Positions 1 through 8,377 are shown, counted from the first letter of the stretch. The stretch: 17,274 bases of DNA from Candidatus Magasanikbacteria bacterium RIFCSPHIGHO2_02_FULL_50_9b (GCA_001782975.1 MFQD01000031.1:7070-24343); one strand, 5' to 3'. Notes: generated by a model not told the origin, from the letters alone. Numbers and translations: made by a program.

Positions 1-188
1 ACGTACCGCATGTTGGTGGTCACAAAAATATTCTCAACGCCAAATGTCGCGACACGCGCGAACGTTTCTTGCAACAATGATTTGTCGGACAGCACCGACA
101 CAAATTGTTTTGGCACGTCAGTCGTTGAAAGCGGCCACAATCGTGTGCCGGTTCCGCCTGCGCGGATGACAATTTTGAGTGCGCTCAT
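1..188 (-). CDS. Mannose-1-phosphate guanylyltransferase, N-terminal part (runs off the left edge)
   Basis: Reading leftward from the ATG at 188 gives about 62 residues that continue past the window edge. They start MSALKIVIRAGGTGTRLWPLS and contain the nucleotidyltransferase signature GGTGTRLWPLS followed by VPKQF. That pattern is diagnostic of the GDP-mannose pyrophosphorylase (ManC/GMP) branch of sugar-nucleotide transferases. The family makes GDP-mannose from mannose-1-phosphate and GTP for glycan synthesis in the cytoplasm. The ATG lies 14 bases after the PAP2 gene stop, so the two are probably cotranscribed. The residue before the glycine motif is Arg (IRAGG) where Leu is usual, a mild oddity. 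Only the nucleotide-binding N-terminus is visible, so a bifunctional form with an isomerase domain cannot be excluded. Confidence 0.85.
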   Translation of the reverse strand, partial: MSALKIVIRAGGTGTRLWPLSTTDVPKQFVSVLSDKSLLQETFARVATFGVENIFVTTNMRY

Positions 189-202
189 ACAGGAGTCAAC
201 AG

Positions 203-727
203 TTACGCAAATCGTTTAATGAGCATCGATGTTACCACGCCCAAAGCCGCGCCGGCAAGTATGTCGCTCGGGTAATGAACACCGATCAAAACACGCGTTA
301 TCGCGATCAAACCAGCGAGCGCGAACGCGGCGAAGCCCCACCGCCGATCTCGATACAGAAGCGCCATAGCAACCGCAAATGAAACCAACGCATGACTTGA
401 CGGAAAAGATTTTGACAATGGCGACATTTCTATCAAGGGGATCATTTCATGAGTCACGAATGGGCGTGGTCGAAAATACAGAAACCCCAAAAAGCGACTG
501 ACCAAATACGCAACCGCGGCATGAAATGCAAACAGAATACTGTGTGTGCGCCGCACCGCGAGATGCGTGCTCGTGCGAAAAATAAACGCCACAACCACGC
601 CAATGAGCACAATCACAAACGCGTAATTTAAAAAAACAATAATCGTCGCAATCGCCGGATGCACGATCAAAAATTCGTGACTGCGTCCGACAAGCCACCA
701 ATCAAATGAAGTGATGGCACTGACCAT
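203..727 (-). CDS. PAP2-family membrane phosphatase (undecaprenyl-diphosphate phosphatase-like)
   Basis: A 174-residue integral membrane protein of the type 2 phosphatidic acid phosphatase family. Motif C2 is PSSH (109-112, His112). Motif C3 is R145-x5-H151-x3-D155. Motif C1 is degenerate: it reads FRPRPF near 85-90, with Arg78 in place of the usual Lys and one extra residue of spacing. Hydrophobic segments lie near 24-50, 62-84, 112-124 and 131-150, with a last one near 156-170. Family members such as BcrC/PgpB remove a phosphate from lipid phosphates, often undecaprenyl diphosphate. The substrate here is inferred, not shown. It starts 5 bases after the stop of the large repeat protein and ends 14 bases before the guanylyltransferase gene, so all three are probably one operon linked to envelope glycans. 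Confidence 0.88.
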   Translation of the reverse strand: MVSAITSFDWWLVGRSHEFLIVHPAIATIIVFLNYAFVIVLIGVVVAFIFRTSTHLAVRRTHSILFAFHAAVAYLVSRFLGFLYFRPRPFVTHEMIPLIEMSPLSKSFPSSHALVSFAVAMALLYRDRRWGFAAFALAGLIAITRVLIGVHYPSDILAGAALGVVTSMLIKRFA

Positions 728-732
728 AGCGT

Positions 733-3700
733 TTATAATGTATCCGGATTTTTCGCTACTGCCGCAATCATGTTCGCCACTTTCCTTTTATCAACAACTG
801 ATGCCGACTCTTTCACCATCGCGTCAAGATCTTCCTGTAAACTTTTTTTCATGGCAAGTACCGCTTCTTTTGCGGCACCATTTGGCAAACTTTGCGCCTC
901 GCGTTCAAGCACACCAATTTGATATGCGCTCGTCATCATGCTTTCACCCTTCATATCGAGCAACGTGTTGTTTGGCATCTTGTCAAATGTTGCTGAACCA
1001 ATACCAGCCTTTGCGAACGGATGATTTCGTGATAAAACTGGATTTGCCTCAAGCAACTTTTTAATTCCTTTTGACGGTTTAAAATCAATCGTCTCACCAC
1101 TGCGACCCTGCACCACACGCAACCCGTATTTACCAAGATCTTTGTTGAGCGTGTCTTGAATTTCGCCGCGTGCAACCGCGGTGTCCACCGCTTTTGCACT
1201 GCCCTCAAGCGCTTTTTTCATGCCAGATACAAACGACTTGCTTCGCACCACTTCTTGTTGGTCAGGTGGCTGTAATTGTCGCCCCGCCGCATCGGCAGCA
1301 TCCATCTTGGCACGAAGCGCTGCCTGTTTATCAACGACCACTTTCTGATCTTCTGCTGCTGCCAACTGTTCGGCGAGGCGTGTTTTTGGTTTTGTCGCGC
1401 GCATTTCCTCAAGTTGCCGATCAAGTTTTGCAAATTCATTTCCAGCTGTTTCCTTGTTAATTGCTGGTTCTGCTGCCGCTGGCTTTTCGACAACATCTTC
1501 TGTTTCTAATTCGCGTGCCTGCGCTGCAGCTGCCTCCATTTTTAATCGTAGTGCAGACTTTCCCGCTTTCACTGACGCGGTTTCTTCCGCGGCCGCGAGC
1601 TGCTCGGTGAGCTCAGTTTTTGCAACTGGCTGCTGAATATCCGCGATCACTTTATCAACGGGTCCCATTGCTTTATCAACCTCTGCCTTTACCTTTGCAA
1701 CAATTTCAGCACGACGCGTATCTGCTGCGGTCTCGGCTGGTGCCACCGGTTTTTCTTCGGTCACGACTGCCTCAAGTTCACGCGACTTCGCCGCCGCTGC
1801 TTCCATCTTCAGTCGCAATGCGGACTTGCCAACGCTCTTTGCGGCATTGTCTTCTGCAGCCGCAAGTTGCTGTGCGAGTTCAGATTTTGGTGCTGGCTGT
1901 TTCAATTCTACAAGTGCCTGATCAATCGCTGCAGATGCTTTTGCAACTTCTGCTTTCACCGCGGCGCGCTGTTCACCAATTTTGTCCAACTGTTTCGCTT
2001 GTTGTTCAAGTACGCGCGTAATTTTCTTTTTATCTACCGCACTCAATTCACCCTCGTCAATTGGGCGAACTATTGCGGTCGATTCTTGTGCTGTATGTTT
2101 CACCCCATCTTCCGCAGCCGCGAGCTGCTGCGCGAGTTCAGATTTTGGCATTGGCTGTTTCAAATCTGCAAGCGCTGTATCAATCGTCGCAGATGCTTTC
2201 GCGACTTCTGTCTTCACCGCAGCACGTTGTTCACCAATTGCATCTAATTTATTCGCCGCTGCCTCAAGGACTTTCGTGGTTTTACGACGTCCTTCTGGGG
2301 TTATTTCACCATCATCAATTGCGCGCACCGCTGTGTCGAGCTTAATCGATGGCCGCGCGATCGGTGCAGGTCGAATCACCCCAGCTTCCTCTTCATCAAA
2401 CGTAACGGTTTGTGTTGGCTCAATGTCCGCGCGATCAACAGCAACAACCTCAGGTTCTTCAAATTCAACTGTTCTCGACGCTTGCCCAAACTGCGCTTCT
2501 GGCGACGCCGCTGACAGCGGTGGCCCGACTTGTTTATCTGGATTAAACGCCTCAGTCGCTGCAGCTACCATAAATTTGCCCGCTGCATTCTTCGCCTGAT
2601 CAACCGCGCTGACGACTTTTTCATTTGCACTCAAAATTCCTGCACCAATAGCCTTACCTGCGTCACTCGCATAGTCATGATGCGCCACCGCCGCCGCTTG
2701 TCGAATCGCCTCTGCCTTTGGCGCGCCAGAACCAAACCAATGATCAATTGCGCCGCCGACGCCACCCTTAATCTGGGTAAACATCGCGCCAAATTGTTTT
2801 GCTATGCCGCCATTCAAATACAAATCTGCCATGCGATTGGCATTCGTTTCTACATTATGTCCGGCAAACTCACCGAATTCACCACTCTGCAATTTTGAAA
2901 ACGCTTCCTGAATGTGACCTGACACGGATCCGTGCGACGCTTCCTGATATGCAGCGCTGCCAATGCCAAGAAACGTTCCGATCGTGCCGAGTGCTTGCGC
3001 GGCGTCGGCGAATTTTTTCATTCCCGATCGATTTTGCTCGGACGAAGCCATGCCAAGCGTCACGGTTTTCAATAAACCTTCTTTAAATTTGGATTTAAAA
3101 ATTTCGCCAGCGCCTTTTTCGCCACCTGCAATTTTGTCGCGCGTCGCATCTTGCTTGCTCGCTGCAAATGCTTCGAGTCCTTTGAGCGTCAACGTCGCGC
3201 CGGCGCGCAACACCTGTGTGCCAGTGACCATAAACAACGTATTCACCCCCTGTCTCACCACCTGCATCCCCGACGTTTTTGCTTGCATGTAGCTGTCGAG
3301 CACTTGGGTGTACTTTGCCTCAGCAACCGGCTGCCATCCCTTGTCAACACCTTCGAGTGCTGCGTTGAACGCCACCAATTCTTGCGGCGACAATTTTTTG
3401 GCCATGCTCGCCTGCTCAAGCAATGCTTTGATCTGTAGCTGTTTTTCTTCAAATTTTCCCTGACCAGTCAAAATTTTCAATGCCTCAGCACGATTATTTT
3501 TTACCTCACTCGATTGCAACAAATGGAGCGGCAAATCAAACAAAACTTTTGCACCCGTCACACTTGCAGCCATGTCAAACGCCGCCTTTCCAAGCACGCC
3601 ACCGGCTCGCATTACATTTTTTGTGACACGCATTGCCTTGCTGTCATCGTCTTGATTCGAGATTGCCTGTCGTTCTTTAAACCAAAATTCTTTGGAGCCA

Positions 3701-3894
3701 ACGGTATTTTTCAGCGCATTTTTTGCACGCTCTAAAAATCCTGGTTTTTGCGCAGCGGGCATGCTTTGGGTTTTTTCGCCGCCCAAATCAATTTTCTCTG
3801 TTTTATTTTCTTGCTGCGCGGTTGCGGACGCCTCGCCATCAGGAGTGATGGCGACGTCTACTTTTGGCATCTGTTCTGCTGGAGGTAAAAGCAT
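733..3894 (-). CDS. Large Ala-rich repeat/coiled-coil protein of unknown function (~1053 aa)
   Basis: I do not recognise a family. The ATG at 3894 is preferred to an in-frame TTG at 3903 because it is preceded by ACT, the start context of its neighbours; no Shine-Dalgarno serves either. From the ATG, residues 1-55 are polar. Residues 60-450 are mostly helical with weakly hydrophobic Ala/Gly stretches (near 97-118, 219-237, 300-317), and there is no signal peptide. Residues 465-520 are acidic and Pro-rich. Residues 524-880 hold tandem repeats with the recurring cores LAxQLAAAED (four times) and KSALRLKMEAAAA (three times), predicted to be helical. Residues 885-1053 form a different, probably globular, C-terminal part. 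It lies between a small unknown gene and a PAP2 phosphatase with gaps of a few bases. A structural or scaffold role near the envelope is inference only. Confidence 0.85.
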   Translation of the reverse strand: MLLPPAEQMPKVDVAITPDGEASATAQQENKTEKIDLGGEKTQSMPAAQKPGFLERAKNALKNTVGSKEFWFKERQAISNQDDDSKAMRVTKNVMRAGGVLGKAAFDMAASVTGAKVLFDLPLHLLQSSEVKNNRAEALKILTGQGKFEEKQLQIKALLEQASMAKKLSPQELVAFNAALEGVDKGWQPVAEAKYTQVLDSYMQAKTSGMQVVRQGVNTLFMVTGTQVLRAGATLTLKGLEAFAASKQDATRDKIAGGEKGAGEIFKSKFKEGLLKTVTLGMASSEQNRSGMKKFADAAQALGTIGTFLGIGSAAYQEASHGSVSGHIQEAFSKLQSGEFGEFAGHNVETNANRMADLYLNGGIAKQFGAMFTQIKGGVGGAIDHWFGSGAPKAEAIRQAAAVAHHDYASDAGKAIGAGILSANEKVVSAVDQAKNAAGKFMVAAATEAFNPDKQVGPPLSAASPEAQFGQASRTVEFEEPEVVAVDRADIEPTQTVTFDEEEAGVIRPAPIARPSIKLDTAVRAIDDGEITPEGRRKTTKVLEAAANKLDAIGEQRAAVKTEVAKASATIDTALADLKQPMPKSELAQQLAAAEDGVKHTAQESTAIVRPIDEGELSAVDKKKITRVLEQQAKQLDKIGEQRAAVKAEVAKASAAIDQALVELKQPAPKSELAQQLAAAEDNAAKSVGKSALRLKMEAAAAKSRELEAVVTEEKPVAPAETAADTRRAEIVAKVKAEVDKAMGPVDKVIADIQQPVAKTELTEQLAAAEETASVKAGKSALRLKMEAAAAQARELETEDVVEKPAAAEPAINKETAGNEFAKLDRQLEEMRATKPKTRLAEQLAAAEDQKVVVDKQAALRAKMDAADAAGRQLQPPDQQEVVRSKSFVSGMKKALEGSAKAVDTAVARGEIQDTLNKDLGKYGLRVVQGRSGETIDFKPSKGIKKLLEANPVLSRNHPFAKAGIGSATFDKMPNNTLLDMKGESMMTSAYQIGVLEREAQSLPNGAAKEAVLAMKKSLQEDLDAMVKESASVVDKRKVANMIAAVAKNPDTL
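1270..2325 (-). repeat. Intragenic tandem repeats in the large coiled-coil protein
   Basis: Two near-identical 73-residue units are encoded at 2107-2325 and 1849-2067, sharing GEQRAAVK, EVAKASA and KSELAQQLAAAED. A shortened third copy lies at 1579-1689 (TELTEQLAAAEE) and a fourth at 1345-1434 (TRLAEQLAAAED). An alternating second motif, KSALRLKMEAAAA or a variant, occurs at 1771-1827, 1504-1560 and 1270-1326. The LAxQLAAAED cores are spaced 86, 89 and 78 residues apart. The repeats diverge from the N-terminal to the C-terminal side, which suggests internal duplication followed by drift. Confidence 0.85.
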
Positions 3895-3906
3895 AGTGGT
3901 CAAAGA

Positions 3907-4236
3907 TCAAGTTGAAATTCGCGCTCTCACTCGTGCGTGTAGCGCATCAAGTTGCGCCAAGGCCTCCTGTTGCGACGAAGCCTGTGTGTGACGCACCGCA
4001 TCAGTCTGTTTTTTAAATTCGTCATCAATGTCTGCAGTCATCGAATCGGCAAATAAAAATTCGAGTAGCTCGGTGAACTCGCCTATCTCATCTGTTGACA
4101 TTTCATCAATCAAATGAACCCACGCTGCTTTGACGTCATCTGGCCACGGAGCAGCGGCGAGCAAAAAACCGGCTTTTTCTCCAAGCTCTTCAGCTGTTTT
4201 TTCAAGATCAGCTTGCGTAACGGCAGACGTGGTCAT
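3907..4236 (-). CDS. Small acidic hypothetical protein (109 aa)
   Basis: Not recognised. The 109 residues are acidic and predicted mostly helical: two helices near 8-27 and 33-66 (containing WPDDVKAAWVHLIDEM and ELLEFLFADSM), then a Gln/Ala-rich C-terminal helix near 84-107. No Cys, signal peptide or membrane segment is present. The ATG at 4236 follows CAT and has no Shine-Dalgarno. It starts 51 bases after gpmI behind an extended -10, and its TGA stop is 12 bases before the ATG of the large repeat protein. It is therefore probably the first gene of the group with that protein, PAP2 and the guanylyltransferase. A partner role for the large protein is guesswork from position. Confidence 0.75.
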   Translation of the reverse strand: MTTSAVTQADLEKTAEELGEKAGFLLAAAPWPDDVKAAWVHLIDEMSTDEIGEFTELLEFLFADSMTADIDDEFKKQTDAVRHTQASSQQEALAQLDALHARVRARIST

Positions 4237-4281
4237 ATGAAAAGAATGTGTGGCGATTTGAACAGCGCCAATGATGGCATC

Positions 4282-4290
4282 AGTATATCA
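4282..4290 (-). promoter_or_regulatory. Extended -10 promoter element ahead of the 109-aa gene
   Basis: The minus strand reads TGA-TATACT, overlapping the gpmI stop codon and about 45 bases ahead of the next ATG. The hexamer 17 bases upstream (TGACCG) is a poor -35. It matches the TGn-TATAcT form seen before several other genes here, and would give the downstream envelope-type group its own promoter. Confidence 0.5.
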
Positions 4291-5850
4291 CATGAGTGCA
4301 CGACCGGTCATCTCAGGCGGTTGAGCAAGTCCCAGTGCTTTTAAAAGTGTTGGCGCCACATCCGCAAGCATCCCGACTGGTTGCACGAGCGACAAATCAC
4401 CGCCAATCACTTCACCGCCCGGTCCCAGCTGCCCTTCCCATTCGCCGCTGATACACAAAAACGGAATTGGATTGGTTGAGTGCTCTTTATCCTTGTCGCC
4501 TGTTTTGATGTTCACAATTTCTTCGCCATTGCCGTGGTCTGCGGTGATGAATACCGCGCCACCCTTTGCGAGCGTGATCGCCACCACCATTCCCATTGCC
4601 TTATCCACCGCCTCAACGCCTTTGACTGTCGCCGCAAAATCGCCGGTGTGGCCAACCATGTCCGCATTTGCAAAATTCATCACCACAAAATCATACGCGT
4701 TCGATTCAATTGCTTTCACCGCCTCTTCAGCAACGCCAATCGCAGACATGTCCGGCGCTTCAGCGTAGCTCGTCACTTTCGGTGATGGCACGATTTTTCG
4801 ATCCTCGTCCGGCCACGCTTCTTCGATCGTGCCGTTCAAAAAAAATGTAACGTGTGCATATTTTTCCGTTTCTGCAACGTGAAACTGTTTCTTGCCCGCA
4901 CGCGAAATTGTTTCTGCAAGCGACATTTTAATCACATCCGGCGGATAGCAGACGTCAACCGGAAGTCCTTTTTCATATTCAGTCATCGTCACAAACAGAA
5001 GCGGATCAATTTTGGTGCGCGCAAATTTATCGAAGTCAGGTGCAACAAACGCACGAGTGATTTCGCGCGCACGATCCGGACGAAAATTGAAAAATAAAAC
5101 CGCGTCGCCAGCCTTGACTTTCCCCATTTCGTCAATCATCACCGGCACGAATTCCTCATCATACACTTTTGCGTCATATGATTTTTGAATTGCAGCGAGC
5201 GGATCGTCGACAGACGGCGCACCATCGGTCATGATGCGATACATTTTTTCCACACGCTCCCATCGATTGTCGCGATCCATGGCAAAAAAACGGCCACTGA
5301 GGGTTGCTAATTTCCCGACGCCAAGCTCCTTCATTTTCGCAAGCAGCCGCTCGATGAACATTTTTCCCGAATCAAATTTCGAATCACGACCATCAAGAAT
5401 CGCATGCACAAAAACATTTGAAAGACCTTGCGCTTTGCAGAATTCCAGCAGCACATTGAGATGTTCGTCGCTGCCATGGACATTTCCCGCTGACACGATG
5501 CCGAGCAAATGGAGCGCGCCCCCTTGTTTTGCGTGCGCCGCGATTTTTTGCAGCGCTGCGTTGTTGAAAAAACTTTTGTCACTAATTTCTTTTCCAATGC
5601 GCGGCAAGGTCTGGTAATACACGCGCCCCGCGCCGATGTTGAGGTGACCAACTTCAGAATTTCCCATCTCGCCCCACGACAATCCAACGTCAATGCCGGA
5701 TGATTTAATCGTCATCGTCGGATACGTCTTAATCCACTTGGAAAAATTCGGTGTTTTGGCTCGCGTGATTGCATTGCCATCGCTATCAGGCGCAACGCCC
5801 CAGCCGTCGTTGATGATTAATACGGTCGGACGAAAATTTTTTTCTGGCAT
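4288..5850 (-). CDS. gpmI: 2,3-bisphosphoglycerate-independent phosphoglycerate mutase
   Basis: A 520-residue enzyme of the alkaline-phosphatase superfamily, normal length for the family. It interconverts 3- and 2-phosphoglycerate in lower glycolysis using two metal ions and a phosphoserine intermediate. Visible motifs are DGWG (Asp15), the nucleophile context GNSEVGH (Ser65), HAILDGRD (149-156), SGRFFAMDRD with RWERV (185-200), FNFRPDRAR (254-262), NADMVGHTGD (Asp397, His401), TADHGNGEE (Asp438, His439) and EHSTNP (His457). The DGWG motif is preceded by Asn rather than the usual Leu. It starts 12 bases after a 106-residue unknown gene that itself lies 2 bases after eno, so eno and gpmI appear cotranscribed. 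The ATG follows CAT with no Shine-Dalgarno. Confidence 0.97.
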   Translation of the reverse strand: MPEKNFRPTVLIINDGWGVAPDSDGNAITRAKTPNFSKWIKTYPTMTIKSSGIDVGLSWGEMGNSEVGHLNIGAGRVYYQTLPRIGKEISDKSFFNNAALQKIAAHAKQGGALHLLGIVSAGNVHGSDEHLNVLLEFCKAQGLSNVFVHAILDGRDSKFDSGKMFIERLLAKMKELGVGKLATLSGRFFAMDRDNRWERVEKMYRIMTDGAPSVDDPLAAIQKSYDAKVYDEEFVPVMIDEMGKVKAGDAVLFFNFRPDRAREITRAFVAPDFDKFARTKIDPLLFVTMTEYEKGLPVDVCYPPDVIKMSLAETISRAGKKQFHVAETEKYAHVTFFLNGTIEEAWPDEDRKIVPSPKVTSYAEAPDMSAIGVAEEAVKAIESNAYDFVVMNFANADMVGHTGDFAATVKGVEAVDKAMGMVVAITLAKGGAVFITADHGNGEEIVNIKTGDKDKEHSTNPIPFLCISGEWEGQLGPGGEVIGGDLSLVQPVGMLADVAPTLLKALGLAQPPEMTGRALM

Positions 5851-5862
5851 ATGTTCTGATTA

Positions 5863-6183
5863 CTATATCCCCAATTTGCCGGGAATGGCCAATTCGCGCA
5901 GTAGCGCAGCGGGCGACTTAAACTTTTCTTGCAATGTGCCAACAAATTGTTCGTATGACTCTTTGCATCGTGGTGTTCTACTGCGGGCAAACAGCTCTAT
6001 TTTTCTGAACTCTGATTCTGAGATTTGCGGAAACAACATTTCGAGCCGCGCAAATTTGATCGGCGAATCAAACACCTCTTTGAGCGTTGTACGAACTTCA
6101 TCAGGATTATCAAATGTCTGTGGTCCCTTCATTTTTAGTCTTTCCAACTTTACAACATGCGGTGGCAGTTCAAATTTTCCCAT
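5863..6183 (-). CDS. Hypothetical protein between eno and gpmI (106 aa)
   Basis: Not recognised. The 106 residues are soluble-looking and charged, with no Cys-rich site except one Cys and no membrane segment. It begins MGKFELPPHVVKLERLK. Helices are likely near 26-40 (DEVRTTLKEVF), 55-67 (SESEFRKIELFA) and 75-100. The ATG at 6183 follows ACT and lies 2 bases after the eno stop; the gpmI ATG is 12 bases downstream. Such tight packing makes cotranslation with both glycolytic enzymes likely. A role in glycolysis is not shown by the sequence. Confidence 0.75.
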   Translation of the reverse strand: MGKFELPPHVVKLERLKMKGPQTFDNPDEVRTTLKEVFDSPIKFARLEMLFPQISESEFRKIELFARSRTPRCKESYEQFVGTLQEKFKSPAALLRELAIPGKLGI

Positions 6184-6185
6184 AG

Positions 6186-7418
6186 TTACTCTCGTTCAAT
6201 TTCCATCACTCGATTATATTTCTCAACACGCTCGCTGCGCGACAGCGAGCCTGACTTCAAAAAGTCAGCACCCACGGCAACGGCGAGATCGGCAATAAAA
6301 GTGTCAGCGGTTTCTCCGGAGCGATGCGAGACAGAAACTTTGTAGCCATGTTTTTGCGCGAGCAAAATCGTGTCGATCGTTTCTGACAATGAGCCGATCT
6401 GATTCACTTTAATCAAGATCGCATTCGCCACATGGCGATCAATCCCCATTTGCAGCCGTTCGCGATTCGTCACAAACAAGTCATCACCAACAATGGCGAT
6501 TGAGTGTCCGAGACGCGCCGTGAATTTCTCCCAATGCTCCCAATCGTCCTCGTGCAATGGATCCTCAACTGACACGAGCGGATATTTTTGCACCCATCCG
6601 ACGATCATATCAATCATCTGCGCGCCTGTTTTTTTCTTGCCTTCGAAATGATAGACCCCTTTGTCATAAAATTCAGATGCCGCAACATCAGTGCCGAGTT
6701 TCACGTCAGCACCCGGCCGATATCCAGCCTGTTGAATCGCTGCCATGAGTACTTGCAGCGCTTTTTCAGAACTGCCGAGACGCGGCGCAAAGCCGCCTTC
6801 ATCGCCAACACCAACGGAAAATTTTTCGTCTTTCAGAATTTTTTTCAGCACCGCAAACACTTCCGCCCCCACGCGCACGCGGTCGCTAAATTTTTTTTGC
6901 TGCGGAATGATCATGAATTCTTGCGTCGACAAACCAGAATCAGCATGGACGCCGCCGTTAATCACATTCATGGTTGCGTGTGGAAATTTGTGCGACGATT
7001 TCAAACCATACGTCTTACGAATATGTTCCCAAAGTTCACGTTTTGTTGCCACAGCTGCAACGCGTGCAACAGCAAGCGACACGCCCAAAATGGCGTTTGC
7101 GCCCAATTTTGTTTTATTTTTCGTTCCGTCAAGCCGCAGCATCAATGCATCAATCTCGCGCTGCTTGCGCGGATCAAGGCCAATCAAGCGTGGTGCAATT
7201 TTTTTCTCAATATTCGCGCACGCCTTCAAGACGCCTTTGCCGCCATATCGTTTTTTATCTTCATCGCGCAACTCAAGTGCCTCATGCGATCCGGTTGACG
7301 CTCCACTCGGCACTGCAGCGCTCACCGTCAATTTTCCGTCTACGGTCACAAAGACCCGAACCGTTGGATTGCCACGCGAGTCAAGAATTTCTTGCGCACG
7401 AATTTTGGTAATTTTCAT
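6186..7418 (-). CDS. eno: Enolase (phosphopyruvate hydratase)
   Basis: A 410-residue enolase, slightly short for the family (usually about 430). It converts 2-phosphoglycerate to phosphoenolpyruvate in the cytoplasm. Visible motifs are ILDSRGNPT (11-19), SGASTGSHEALELRD (38-52), LGANAILGVSLA (105-116), NGGVHAD (His159), QEFMI (Glu167) and GDEGGFAP (Glu207, the likely general acid). Magnesium ligands are Asp244, Glu285 and Asp312, the likely catalytic Lys337 is in LIKVNQIG, and HRSGET is at 365-370. The final active-site lysine motif reads LKSGSLSRSER (Lys388), with Ser where Thr is nearly always found. The ATG follows ACT, 6 bases after the SIMPL gene stop, with no Shine-Dalgarno. Confidence 0.98.
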   Translation of the reverse strand: MKITKIRAQEILDSRGNPTVRVFVTVDGKLTVSAAVPSGASTGSHEALELRDEDKKRYGGKGVLKACANIEKKIAPRLIGLDPRKQREIDALMLRLDGTKNKTKLGANAILGVSLAVARVAAVATKRELWEHIRKTYGLKSSHKFPHATMNVINGGVHADSGLSTQEFMIIPQQKKFSDRVRVGAEVFAVLKKILKDEKFSVGVGDEGGFAPRLGSSEKALQVLMAAIQQAGYRPGADVKLGTDVAASEFYDKGVYHFEGKKKTGAQMIDMIVGWVQKYPLVSVEDPLHEDDWEHWEKFTARLGHSIAIVGDDLFVTNRERLQMGIDRHVANAILIKVNQIGSLSETIDTILLAQKHGYKVSVSHRSGETADTFIADLAVAVGADFLKSGSLSRSERVEKYNRVMEIERE

Positions 7419-7424
7419 AGTCGC

Positions 7425-8327
7425 TTATTCGAATTCAAACGTTATTGCAACAACTGATTCAATGTCGAGCGTTCCTGCTTGCACCTCTGGCACACCACCA
7501 CCCATGCCATAACCACCATCTTTTGCCAGCATCATCGGCATCGGTGGCACATCGCCACCCGTTGATTCATTGAATCCAACAATTTTGACCAACCGCACAC
7601 CCAATTCTGCAGCCAACTTTGCCGCTTTTTCTTGCGCATCCTTCACCGCTGCTTCACGCGCCTGTGCGCGCAAATTTTTCGGCTCGTCAATTGTGAACTG
7701 AATACCGCTCACCTGATTTGCTCCTGCCTCGCCTGCTTTAGCAAGCACCTGTGAAATCTTTTTCAAATCACGAATTTTAACTTCAACACTCTGCGTCACC
7801 GAATATCCAGTGATCTGACTTCCCTTTTTTTCATCGTAGGTATATTTCGGATAAATTTGATACTGCGTTGTCTTGATGTCATTTTCCGCAATGCCAAGCG
7901 TTTTCATCGCCGCAATCAGCGCATTCATTTTTTCAGAATTTTCAGACTGTGCTGCAGCGACATCTGCCTTTTCTGTCACCAAGCCAACACTCGTGACCGC
8001 AATGGTTGGTGTTGCCGTCACTTTCCCCGACCCTGAAATCGTCAGCATGTTTTGCTGCTTGGGGGTTACACCAATGTGCTGAAATTTTTTAACATTGTTT
8101 GCAATAAGCGTTGCCAAAAAAATCACGAGCACGACCGCCACCAATTTAAACAATGGTGAATGCATGTGTGCCGACGCAAGCGCCGCATGACCACCACCTG
8201 CACCGTTGCCACCACAGCATACGTCGTGATCCATCACACCAGAATCAATGGCATCATTTGCGCATGCGGCGCACGTTCCATTTGCACAACATGCGTTGCC
8301 GCACGGACATTTGTCATTAACGTACAT
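7425..8327 (-). CDS. SIMPL-domain (DUF541) membrane-anchored protein with Cys-rich N-terminus
   Basis: A 300-residue protein. Residues about 92-300 match the SIMPL/DUF541 fold: an opening MLTISGSGKVTATPTIAVTSVG, a central YQIYPKYTYD and GYSVTQSVEVKI, a helix rich in AREAAVKDAQEKAAKLA, and a terminal strand ITFEFE. A transmembrane segment lies at 59-78 (FKLVAVVLVIFLATLIA), placing the SIMPL domain outside the cell. The N-terminal segment has eight Cys in 32 residues (C7, C9, C13, C14, C19, C22, C37, C38) plus His34, a likely metal-binding or redox knuckle that the family does not usually carry. The family's function is poorly defined. It is the first gene behind a promoter that should also serve eno, 6 bases downstream. 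Confidence 0.88.
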   Translation of the reverse strand: MYVNDKCPCGNACCANGTCAACANDAIDSGVMDHDVCCGGNGAGGGHAALASAHMHSPLFKLVAVVLVIFLATLIANNVKKFQHIGVTPKQQNMLTISGSGKVTATPTIAVTSVGLVTEKADVAAAQSENSEKMNALIAAMKTLGIAENDIKTTQYQIYPKYTYDEKKGSQITGYSVTQSVEVKIRDLKKISQVLAKAGEAGANQVSGIQFTIDEPKNLRAQAREAAVKDAQEKAAKLAAELGVRLVKIVGFNESTGGDVPPMPMMLAKDGGYGMGGGVPEVQAGTLDIESVVAITFEFE

Positions 8328-8357
8328 AGTTAAAAAATTAGATTTGCTTGTGCGCTG

Positions 8358-8366
8358 AGTATAGCA
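8358..8366 (-). promoter_or_regulatory. Extended -10 promoter for SIMPL-eno-(106 aa)-gpmI
   Basis: The minus strand reads TGC-TATACT in the 50-base gap between pgk and the SIMPL gene, 30 bases before its ATG. No convincing -35 hexamer is seen 16-18 bases upstream, where the end of pgk lies. There is no terminator after pgk, so read-through from pgk is also possible. Confidence 0.65.
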
Positions 8367-8377
8367 AATTCCGGTGA

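Noticed and set aside
1264..2325. Repeats as a CRISPR or DNA-level array
   Set aside because: The periodicity is about 78-89 codons, the copies diverge at DNA level while keeping protein motifs, and they lie within one open frame.
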